A stretch of 64,000 nucleotides of DNA, from assembly GCA_018064665.1 (NCBI GenBank), contig JAGHUV010000018.1:62001-126000 (forward strand). The letters are read 5' to 3'. Positions 1 to 7,926 of the stretch are shown here, piece after piece (the first letter of the stretch is position 1; each line of letters starts with the position of its first letter). Both the position numbers and the translations under genes were made by a program. The notes under the pieces are model-generated. The model saw only the letters and a list, made by a program, of their open reading frames with translations. It was not told the origin of the DNA and searched no databases. This DNA is from Candidatus Crickella caballi. GTDB lineage: Bacteria; Bacillota; Clostridia; Peptostreptococcales; Anaerovoracaceae.

Positions 1-151
1 AGGAAAAGGCAGCTCCTACTCCGAGCAATACCATTTTCTCCTTAGGGAGTTCGGCTTTTAGTTTCTTAACTGAATGCACCCATGCCGGAATTGCAGCAGC
101 AGTCATTACTGCGCATGTAGATGGGCTTAGATAATTGTCAGGAATATGCAT
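1..151 (-). CDS. cbiM: Energy-coupling factor transporter S component CbiM/NikM (cobalt/nickel), N-terminal part only, runs off window
   Basis: Reverse-complement translation from CAT at 149-151 gives MHIPDNYLSPSTCAVMTAAAIPAWVHSVKKLKAELPKEKMVLLGVGAAFS, matching the conserved CbiM N-terminus (MHIPDGYLSP); GGAG-type RBS upstream on the minus strand. Confidence 0.85.
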   Translation of the reverse strand, partial: MHIPDNYLSPSTCAVMTAAAIPAWVHSVKKLKAELPKEKMVLLGVGAAFS

Positions 152-318
152 GTGTGTTCTCCTTAGCTTATTGAAAATATTTTGCGGACTGTTTCTTGGT
201 TCCGCTTTCTGTTATAATGAGTGTAAATGAAGCATCCCCCGGTTACAAGCCTAGGTGGGGGATGAAAATAAAATAAAAATAAACGTTGAAATTTCAAGAT
301 TTTAAGGAGGCAACAGCG

Positions 319-744
319 ATGATGAAAACCATATCCCCCCTATATCATGACATAGATGACCATGGAAGCGGACATTCTCACGGACATGATCACATCGACA
401 GTGCGGCACATGAGCATATGCATGAGCTCGGAATATCGCATGAGCACGGTCATTCACATGGTGGAGAGCACGGCCATGTACACAGCGAAGAGAGTAAGAA
501 GGCCGTGCTCAACAGATTGTCCAGAATTATAGGACACATGCAGTCAGTTAAGACTATGGTAGAGACTGACAGAGACTGCAGTGACGTTCTTATTCAGCTT
601 TCTGCTATTAATTCGGCAGTGCAGAGCGTATCCAGAGTAATTCTTAAGGAGCATCTGTCCACCTGTATTATTGATGCTGTACAGGCCGGGGATTATGAAT
701 CAATCGACGAGCTGAACAAGGCCATCGACAAATTCATGAAATAA
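319..744 (+). CDS. CsoR/FrmR/RcnR-type metal-sensing repressor with His-rich N-terminal extension
   Basis: ORF track 286..744; ATG at 319 follows AAGGAGG. C-terminal part KKAVLNRLSRIIGHMQSVKTMVETDRDCSDVLIQLSAINSAVQSVSRVILKEHLSTCI is the DUF156/CsoR fold; N-terminal part is very rich in HxH motifs. Confidence 0.85.
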   Translation: MMKTISPLYHDIDDHGSGHSHGHDHIDSAAHEHMHELGISHEHGHSHGGEHGHVHSEESKKAVLNRLSRIIGHMQSVKTMVETDRDCSDVLIQLSAINSAVQSVSRVILKEHLSTCIIDAVQAGDYESIDELNKAIDKFMK

Positions 745-801
745 ATTGAAGAACAGAAGAGATTGAAAACGAGCAATTTCCGGAGAAGACGTGGTTAAGT
801 A

Positions 802-1557
802 ATGGATAGGCTTATTGAATGGTTTAGTAAGAATAACAAAGCTGCGCTTGCATTCTCGGGAGGAACGGACTCGACCTTCCTTCTGTATGCAGCTCTTAAG
901 GCGGAAGCGGACGTCACAGCATATTATGTGAAATCCGAGTTCCAGCCGGAGTTTGAGTACGCCGATGCGCTTGATTCGATTAATTGGATGAAGGAGCGTG
1001 GACTCAAAGCGAAAATGGAAACTGTGGAGATAAGCGTGCTTACCGATGAAAAGATAGCGGAGAATACCCCTGAGCGTTGCTATTATTGTAAGAAGACTAT
1101 TATGTCGCAAATTGCGGCACGGGCAAAGTCCGGTGGATATGGGCTCCTTGCAGATGGCACGAACAGTGACGACGCGGCCGATGACAGGCCGGGCATGCGG
1201 GCGACCGCAGAGCTTGGCGTGCGGTCGCCGCTCAGAGAGCTGGGCTATTCCAAGGATGATGTGAGGAGGTTCTCTGAGGACGCCGGCTTACCGACTGCAC
1301 AGAAGCCGGCGTACGCATGCCTTGCGACAAGAATACTCGGAGGAGAAGTCATAACTGCTTCCAAGCTGAGAATTACCGAGGCTTCAGAGAATTATCTTAT
1401 GAAGCTTGGATACAGAGATTTCAGAATCAGAATGCTTGGAGATGCAGCGCTGATTCAGGTAAAGCAGGAACAGATGCGCAAGCTGACAGAGGAGCTGGAC
1501 TCCATAAGAGAAGCTTTGGCAGGAAGCTACTCGCACATTGAGATAGGTGAAAGATGA
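802..1557 (+). CDS. larE: Nickel-pincer cofactor biosynthesis sulfur transferase LarE
   Basis: ATP-pyrophosphatase motif AFSGGTDSTFLL, RCYYCKK and KPAYACLATRI motifs; adjacent to larB and larC. Confidence 0.9.
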   Translation: MDRLIEWFSKNNKAALAFSGGTDSTFLLYAALKAEADVTAYYVKSEFQPEFEYADALDSINWMKERGLKAKMETVEISVLTDEKIAENTPERCYYCKKTIMSQIAARAKSGGYGLLADGTNSDDAADDRPGMRATAELGVRSPLRELGYSKDDVRRFSEDAGLPTAQKPAYACLATRILGGEVITASKLRITEASENYLMKLGYRDFRIRMLGDAALIQVKQEQMRKLTEELDSIREALAGSYSHIEIGER

Positions 1558-2324
1558 TGAGAGATGTTAAAGATATTCTTAATAGAGTAAAGACCGGAGA
1601 GCTGTCTGTTGAAGATGCGGCTGCCGAGCTAAAGGCACAGCCGTATGAGGACATCGGATATGCCAAAGTGGATCTTCATCGTAAGCTGCGCAAGGGCGTG
1701 GCAGAGGTCATTTACGGAGAATCCAAGACGGCGGATCAGATTGCCGGCATAGTTGAAACTATGCGAGATGCCGATCAGGGCCAGATAATGGTAACCCGAA
1801 TTGATGCAAAGAAATCAGAGGCACTCTTGGGACTTCTTGCCGGCAGAAATGCGATTGAAGCTGATTCATACCATTATTATGAGCTTGCGCGTATAGCAAC
1901 AATAGGAGACAAGCCGGAAGCTTCGGGCATCGGAAAAATAGTAATAGCCACAGGTGGAACGAGCGATATTCCTGTCGCTGAAGAGGCTGCTGTTACAGCA
2001 GAGGTTCTGGGAAATGAAGTGCTCAGGCTTTATGATGTCGGAGTTGCGGGGATACACAGACTCTTTGACTGCAGCGAGGAAATAATGAAAGCCAGCGTCG
2101 TAATAGCAATTGCAGGAATGGAGGGAGCTTTGGCAAGTGTTATAGGCGGAATTGCAAGCTGTCCTGTTATAGCTGTTCCTACAAGCGTAGGCTACGGGGC
2201 TGCATTTGAAGGCCTTACAGCACTTCTTTCAATGCTGAATTCCTGTGCAAGCGGAGTTTCGGTGGTGAATATAGATAACGGCTACGGAGCCGGTTATCTT
2301 GCACATATTATCAATCACAGATGA
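1554..2324 (+). CDS. larB: Nickel-pincer cofactor biosynthesis carboxylase LarB (AIR-carboxylase-like)
   Basis: VIATGGTSDIPVAEEAAVTAEVLG and IAGMEGALASVIGGIASCPVIAVPTSVGYG are PurE-like LarB motifs; overlaps larE stop by 4 nt. Confidence 0.9.
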   Translation: MMRDVKDILNRVKTGELSVEDAAAELKAQPYEDIGYAKVDLHRKLRKGVAEVIYGESKTADQIAGIVETMRDADQGQIMVTRIDAKKSEALLGLLAGRNAIEADSYHYYELARIATIGDKPEASGIGKIVIATGGTSDIPVAEEAAVTAEVLGNEVLRLYDVGVAGIHRLFDCSEEIMKASVVIAIAGMEGALASVIGGIASCPVIAVPTSVGYGAAFEGLTALLSMLNSCASGVSVVNIDNGYGAGYLAHIINHR

Positions 2325-2348
2325 ATACAGAAAATATAGAGAACTAAA

Positions 2349-3203
2349 ATGACAAAACTGTACATTGACTGTGCGATGGGTGCGGCCGGAGATATGCTTA
2401 CAGCGGCTCTTGTCGGACTCACAGCCGAGCCTTATGAATATATTGACAAGCTGAATTCCATGAAAATACCGGGAATTGAGTTTGTTTTGGAGCCTAAATG
2501 TCAGAAAAATACAAAAGGCTTCCATATTAACGTGTTTTTCAAAGGAAAAACAGAAGAAATTGAAAGCTGCTCGCAAAAAGACGCAGATAACGACTGTTTT
2601 TTGCAGAAAAATACGGAAATCGACTGCTCTTTGCAGAAAAAAGAAGAAAAATATCATGTTCATCGCACGTTAAGCGACATTTACGCGATAATTGACGAAA
2701 TTTCAACAGAAAATGCCATAAAAAATGATATAAAAGAGATATATTCCGTGCTTGCGGAGGCAGAAAGCCATGCTCATGGCGTTAAAGTAAGTGAGATCCA
2801 TTTTCACGAGGTGGGAATGATGGACGCAATTGCGGATATTGCGGCGGTTTGCTTCATGATGAGAGAACTTGCGCCGGATAGAATTATATGTTCCCCGGTG
2901 AATGTCGGGAACGGAAAAGTAAAATGCGCTCACGGAATCCTACCGGTGCCGGCTCCGGCTACTGCGTGCATTCTCGAGGGCATACCTTCCTACAGCCCTG
3001 AGACTGCCGTTTTGGGAGAGCTTTGCACGCCGACGGGAGCAGCTTTACTCAAATACTGGGCGGACGAATTTGTATCGGACAAAGAGCGCTTTGAACAGCT
3101 TACAGATACGGCGGACATCGTTAAAACAGGACGGGGAATGGGTACTCGTGTATTTGAGGATATGGTAAATTGCGTGAGTATTTACAGAGAAGATGGAGTA
3201 TAA
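2349..3203 (+). CDS. larC1: Nickel insertion protein LarC, N-terminal part (LarC1)
   Basis: MTKLYIDCAMGAAGDMLTAAL and HFHEVGMMDAIADIAAVC motifs of LarC. Confidence 0.88.
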   Translation: MTKLYIDCAMGAAGDMLTAALVGLTAEPYEYIDKLNSMKIPGIEFVLEPKCQKNTKGFHINVFFKGKTEEIESCSQKDADNDCFLQKNTEIDCSLQKKEEKYHVHRTLSDIYAIIDEISTENAIKNDIKEIYSVLAEAESHAHGVKVSEIHFHEVGMMDAIADIAAVCFMMRELAPDRIICSPVNVGNGKVKCAHGILPVPAPATACILEGIPSYSPETAVLGELCTPTGAALLKYWADEFVSDKERFEQLTDTADIVKTGRGMGTRVFEDMVNCVSIYREDGV

Positions 3204-3205
3204 TA

Positions 3206-3673
3206 ATGACAGATTCAACTACTAATATCGAGGCGGACAAAATGGATAAAGTGATTGAACTTGAGTGCAATGTTGATGATATGACAGCAGAGGAGATCGC
3301 TTATGCTGCAGAGCGTCTGCTTGAGGCCGGTGCAAAGGATGTATATACAGTGCCTGTCGGCATGAAGAAGTCCAGAATCGGTACGATGATAACGGTAATG
3401 ACGGTCGAAGAGAAGCGCGAAGAAATGCTGGAGATGATTTTCAAATACACTTCGACTATCGGAATCAGAGAAACAGTGTCGGTAAGATATCTGCTGAACA
3501 GAAATGAGACGGTGATCGAGACACCTTACGGCAAGGTGCGCCGCAAGGATGTAGAAGGCTATGGTGTGCGCCGCAGCAAGTATGAGTATGATGATCTTGC
3601 CGGGATCGCCGAGAAACAGAACATAAGCATAGAAGAGGCGCGTAGGCTTGTCGCTTCGTACGACGAGCGGTAG
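3206..3673 (+). CDS. larC2: LarC C-terminal part (LarC2), in the -1 frame relative to larC1
   Basis: MDKVIELECNVDDMTAEEIAYAAERLLEAGAKDVYTVPVGMKKSRIG is the LarC C-terminal domain. Frame is open from 3158; an ATG at 3206 overlaps the larC1 stop region (TAATAATG), so either a -1 frameshift or coupled re-initiation is possible. Confidence 0.82.
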   Translation: MTDSTTNIEADKMDKVIELECNVDDMTAEEIAYAAERLLEAGAKDVYTVPVGMKKSRIGTMITVMTVEEKREEMLEMIFKYTSTIGIRETVSVRYLLNRNETVIETPYGKVRRKDVEGYGVRRSKYEYDDLAGIAEKQNISIEEARRLVASYDER

Positions 3674-3754
3674 GGCGATACATAAACAGCAGAAAAAATA
3701 GCAACGGAATTGGTGTACAAAGAGACACAAAGGTGATATCCCAAGGAGACGGCT

Positions 3755-4597
3755 ATGGAAAACACAATTAAGGATGAAGTAATTAAGCGCGATGAAATTC
3801 GTGATGCAAAAGAATATCTTCAGCTCAATGGTATAAATGATCCTGAGATCGGAATCATCCTCGGAAGCGGACTTAATGATTTTGCCGATCAGGTTGAGAA
3901 TCCGATCAAGATCCCATACGAGAACATTCCTCATTTTGCAACGGGCAAAGCTGAGGGCCACAGAGGCGAGCTCGTATTCGGAGAGCTTTTCGGCAAGAAG
4001 GCTATTGTGATGGCAGGACGTTTTCACTATTACGAAGGCGGTTCGATGGATAGAACCGTGCTTCCTGCAAGAACAATGCTTTCTTTCCCTTCCCTGAAGA
4101 GACTGATTATTACAAATGCAGCCGGCTGCATCAATGCTGACTGGAATGTAGGAGACATGATGGTCATCAGTGATCATATCAACATGTCAGGAACCAATCC
4201 GCTTATCGGAGCCAATCTTGATGAGTTCGGACCGAGATTCCCGGATATGACAGACACCTATGATAAGAAATTGAGAGCAAAACTCAAAGAAGCTGCTCTT
4301 AAAGAAGGCATTGAGCTTAGAGAGGGCGTTTATACAATGATGTCGGGTCCTTCCTTCGAAACACCTGCTGAAATCAGATTTCTCAGAACTATAGGCTCGG
4401 ATGCGGTTGGTATGTCCAGCGTGCCTGAGGCAATAGTAGCTAATCATGCAGGTCGCGAAATAATCGGAATTTCAATGCTCAGCAATATGGCGGCGGGCGT
4501 GCTTGACCAGCCTCTTGATGGAGCTGAGGTTACTGAAACCGGAATACGAGTTCATGACACATTTGTTAAGGTCGTAAATCTGGCTATTACGGTATAG
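3755..4597 (+). CDS. Purine-nucleoside phosphorylase (family I)
   Basis: GIILGSGLNDFADQV, GHRGELVFG, TNAAGCINADWNVGDMMVISDHINMSGTNPL motifs. Confidence 0.9.
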   Translation: MENTIKDEVIKRDEIRDAKEYLQLNGINDPEIGIILGSGLNDFADQVENPIKIPYENIPHFATGKAEGHRGELVFGELFGKKAIVMAGRFHYYEGGSMDRTVLPARTMLSFPSLKRLIITNAAGCINADWNVGDMMVISDHINMSGTNPLIGANLDEFGPRFPDMTDTYDKKLRAKLKEAALKEGIELREGVYTMMSGPSFETPAEIRFLRTIGSDAVGMSSVPEAIVANHAGREIIGISMLSNMAAGVLDQPLDGAEVTETGIRVHDTFVKVVNLAITV

Positions 4598-4712
4598 AGA
4601 CAGGCATACCGAATTTAAATAATTGATAAGACCGGCATCATCAGCTTGAAGAGCTCATCGATATTTATTTAAATCGATGCTCGATTTTGCTGGTGTGCCC
4701 GGACTGTAAGGA

Positions 4713-4973
4713 GTGAAAATGTATATTTATTACCCTAAGGGCGTATGCTCTCAGATGATGGAGATCGCTGTAGATGGCGATACGATCAAAGAAGTCATAG
4801 TGACGGGAGGCTGTCATGGCAACCTGCAGGCGGTAAGCAAGCTGGTGCAGGGGATGAAGGTCGATGAGGCAATTGCCAGACTTGAAGGAATCAGATGCGG
4901 CTTTAAGCCGACATCCTGCCCGGATCAGCTGGCACAGGCTCTCAAGAAGATGAAGGAAGAAGCCCATGAGTAA
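4713..4973 (+). CDS. TSCPD domain-containing protein
   Basis: Contains literal PTSCPDQLAQAL motif near C-terminus and VTGGCHGNLQAVSKLVQGM. Confidence 0.85.
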   Translation: MKMYIYYPKGVCSQMMEIAVDGDTIKEVIVTGGCHGNLQAVSKLVQGMKVDEAIARLEGIRCGFKPTSCPDQLAQALKKMKEEAHE

Positions 4974-7611
4974 GTGGAATGTTTATCCCAGACCACAGCT
5001 TGTTCGAAGTGAATGGGAGAGCTTAAACGGAAAATGGACATTTAACGGGGATGGTGAGATTGAAGTACCATTCTGCCCAGAGAGTGAGCTCTCCGGAGTC
5101 GCAGGTCAGGACTGGAAAGGCTGGCCTCTGACCTACGAGCGCACGCTTCGCGTGCCGGCAGAATGGAAGAATCGTCACATCCTCCTTCATTTTGGTGCTG
5201 TCGATCAGAAAGCAGAAGTATATATTGATGATGCACTCGTTGGAAAGCATGAGGGCGGATATCTGCCTTTCACTTTTGACATCACAGATTTCATCAGCAC
5301 CGATGAGCACAGACTTAAGGTGCTTGTAACTGATGAACTCGATCACAAATACCCGTGGGGCAAGCAGAAAAACAAACGAGGCGGAATGTGGTACACGCCT
5401 GTCAGTGGCATATGGCAGTCGGTATGGATGGAGCCTGTAAACTACGAGTATATTGAAAGTCTGAAGATAGATTGCGGAATGGATTGGGTAGATATTCGTG
5501 CTTACGGAATCGAGAACGGAACCATAGAGCTTCTCGGAGACAAATACGAGCTCACCAAAGACGAGGCTGCTTCGGAAAAGTGCGCTTCGATACACATAGA
5601 CATTCATCATCCTAAGCTTTGGTCACCTGAAAACCCGTATCTGTACGAGTTTACGATAAAGTGTTTTGCGAAGAACGGCAAAACCGTATTGGATCAGGTG
5701 CAGTCCTACTTCGCTTTGCGCGAGCTGGGAATAGCAGAATTCAATGGATACAGCAGACTTTGCCTTAACGGAAAACCGTATTTCTTCAACGGCCTTCTTG
5801 ATCAGGGGTACTGGCCGGACGGCATATACACACCAGAAGGACCGGAGGCTTATGAGTTCGATATTGCGGCTATGAAGGCGCTTGGCTTCAACACGCTCAG
5901 AAAGCATATCAAAATCGAGCCGGAGCAGTTCTATTATGATTGTGACAGACTCGGAATGGTCGTTTTCCAGGACATGGTGAACAATGGCGGGTACTCGTTC
6001 TTCCGCGACACTGCACTTCCGACTATAGGGATAAAGAAGCTTAGCGATATCAATGCGCATCAGGATGAGGAGACTCGCAGGATATTCATAGAGTCAATGG
6101 AGGGTACTGTAAAGCACCTCTATAACCACCCTTCAATCTGCTACTGGACCATCTTCAATGAGGGCTGGGGACAGTTCTGCGCTGATGATGCCTACGACAG
6201 GCTTAAAGAACTCGACTCTACAAGATTTGTTGACTCAACTTCAGGATGGTTCCGTCAGAGCAAATCGGACGTAGACAGTCATCACGTATATTTCAAACCG
6301 GTTAAGCTGAATGCGGGATCAAAACCGCTAGTGCTTTCCGAGTTTGGCGGATATTCGTGCAAGCTAATGGATCATTGCTTTAATTTGAACAAGACATACG
6401 GATATCGCAAGTGTGCGGATGAAGCCGCTCTGCTCGGAGATATGGCGGCACTCTACACGAATGAGATATATCCGCTTGTTGATAAGGGTCTCTGCGCGGC
6501 AATTTACACACAGGTTTCGGACGTTGAGGATGAGACAAACGGACTTCTGACCTACGACAGAAAGGTGTGCAAATTCAAAGCCTACACTGCTACGGGACGT
6601 ATCGAAATTATAGGCAATCACACCGACCATCAGGGCGGACGTGTGCTTGTCTGTCCGACAAAGGACAAGATACGTGCATATGTTTCCGACAATCACAGCG
6701 ATGTGATCAGAATTTATTCCGAGGGCTTCGAGCCTATCGAGATAAATACAAGCGGGGAAGTTGAGTACGGGAAGAACACGTCCAAAGCACTTGCTGTGGG
6801 CATACTCTCGGGCTTCGAGTTCCTTTTCGGCAAGGCGGAGATAAGCGGCAAGGGCTTTGACTGCCACATACGTTCCGAGATAAAGGTCGGCGGAGGAACA
6901 AGCTCATCTGCGGCATTTGAAATATTACTGGCAAGAATCATCAATGACAGGTTCTATGAGAATCGCGCGGATGCAATGCAGATAGCGAAGATCGGCTATT
7001 TTGCAGAAAGAGAGTTCTTCGGAAAGCTCTGCGGAATGCAGGATCAGCTTGCGGTAAGTCTGGGCAGACTTGCTATGCTGGACTTCAGCATGGCAGAACC
7101 GGAGTGCGAACTCATAGATTTTGACTTTGACAAAATACCTTATACGATGAAGGTGATTGAAACAGGCTCGGATCATGCTGCTCTAAGCAGTGAATTCGAC
7201 GCAATACCTAAGGACATGCTCAAGGTCGCAGAGTATATGGGACTCGAGAAGCTGGGCGATATCTCACCGGACACTTTCAGGAGAAGGCTTCCTGAGCTCG
7301 AGAAAGCTGTTAAAGAAGGAAAGCTCACTGAGCTTCAGCTGAACAGAGCCCGTCACTATTATGATGAAACGGAGCGCGTTCTTGCCGGCGCAATTGCATT
7401 ACAGGCAGGCAATGTTGAGAGATTCCTATCGTGCGTTGATGCTTCGGGAAGAAGCTCCGAACAGCTTCTTAAGAACATAGTTCCGGAGGGTGTGACGGAG
7501 AATGCGCTTTCACGCACGATTTCCGAATACAGGTCAAAGCCGACAACAGCGGCTCTCAAGCTTGAAGGCGGCGGCTTCGGCGGAAGCATACTCGTATTCG
7601 AGCGCAAGTAA
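4966..7611 (+). CDS. Fusion protein: GH2 beta-galactosidase/beta-glucuronidase-like N-terminal region plus galactokinase C-terminal region
   Basis: Single 881-aa ORF. GH2 acid/base region IFNEGWGQF and nucleophile-like LSEFGGY; then GHMP/galactokinase motifs GRIEIIGNHTDHQGG, EIKVGGGTSSSAAFE and GGGFGGSILV. Confidence 0.88.
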   Translation: MSKWNVYPRPQLVRSEWESLNGKWTFNGDGEIEVPFCPESELSGVAGQDWKGWPLTYERTLRVPAEWKNRHILLHFGAVDQKAEVYIDDALVGKHEGGYLPFTFDITDFISTDEHRLKVLVTDELDHKYPWGKQKNKRGGMWYTPVSGIWQSVWMEPVNYEYIESLKIDCGMDWVDIRAYGIENGTIELLGDKYELTKDEAASEKCASIHIDIHHPKLWSPENPYLYEFTIKCFAKNGKTVLDQVQSYFALRELGIAEFNGYSRLCLNGKPYFFNGLLDQGYWPDGIYTPEGPEAYEFDIAAMKALGFNTLRKHIKIEPEQFYYDCDRLGMVVFQDMVNNGGYSFFRDTALPTIGIKKLSDINAHQDEETRRIFIESMEGTVKHLYNHPSICYWTIFNEGWGQFCADDAYDRLKELDSTRFVDSTSGWFRQSKSDVDSHHVYFKPVKLNAGSKPLVLSEFGGYSCKLMDHCFNLNKTYGYRKCADEAALLGDMAALYTNEIYPLVDKGLCAAIYTQVSDVEDETNGLLTYDRKVCKFKAYTATGRIEIIGNHTDHQGGRVLVCPTKDKIRAYVSDNHSDVIRIYSEGFEPIEINTSGEVEYGKNTSKALAVGILSGFEFLFGKAEISGKGFDCHIRSEIKVGGGTSSSAAFEILLARIINDRFYENRADAMQIAKIGYFAEREFFGKLCGMQDQLAVSLGRLAMLDFSMAEPECELIDFDFDKIPYTMKVIETGSDHAALSSEFDAIPKDMLKVAEYMGLEKLGDISPDTFRRRLPELEKAVKEGKLTELQLNRARHYYDETERVLAGAIALQAGNVERFLSCVDASGRSSEQLLKNIVPEGVTENALSRTISEYRSKPTTAALKLEGGGFGGSILVFERK

Positions 7612-7639
7612 AAAAATCATATAAGTAAAGAAATATTGT

Positions 7640-7684
7640 CCGTGCCCTCACTTCCGGCGTTTCATGTTCCAAAAGTGAGGGCAT
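7640..7684. repeat. Short inverted-repeat element sharing ends with the MITE-like element at 14783-15070
   Basis: ccgtgccctcactt...catgttccaaaagtgagggcat; same terminal sequence as the element at 14783..15070. Confidence 0.7.
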
Positions 7685-7776
7685 AGAGTGTAAGAAGGCG
7701 TGAAAGTCACGATATGTTAAAGGGATTGTACTCAAATCTAATAGTAAAAAAGGTAAAAGAGGACACTGAGAAAAAG

Positions 7777-7823
7777 AGGCTGTCACTTCTAAAGGTTTTC
7801 CTTTTAGAGGCGACAGCCTTTTA
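7777..7823 (+). terminator. Rho-independent terminator candidate
   Basis: aggctgtcacttctaaagg TTTT ccttttagaggcgacagcct followed by ttt. Confidence 0.7.
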
Positions 7824-7926
7824 CTTTGTAAAATTGGTCAAATCCGGAGTTAATAGAAATCTATGCTATGAAATAGAGTCAATTCCGGATTTTTACAGAT
7901 TAATTACAATTCCGTGAACGTTTTTA

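Noticed and set aside
233-264. NiCo riboswitch upstream of the metal regulator
   Set aside because: Only one hairpin is evident; the multi-helix NiCo aptamer junction is not visible.
700-1110. 136-aa minus-strand ORF opposite larE, and the many other antisense ORFs in the track
   Set aside because: They mirror strong plus-strand genes with clear families; no RBS or domain support.
7714-7917. 67-aa ORF between the fusion gene and serA
   Set aside because: Overlaps an intrinsic terminator hairpin and has no recognisable domain; treated as spurious.
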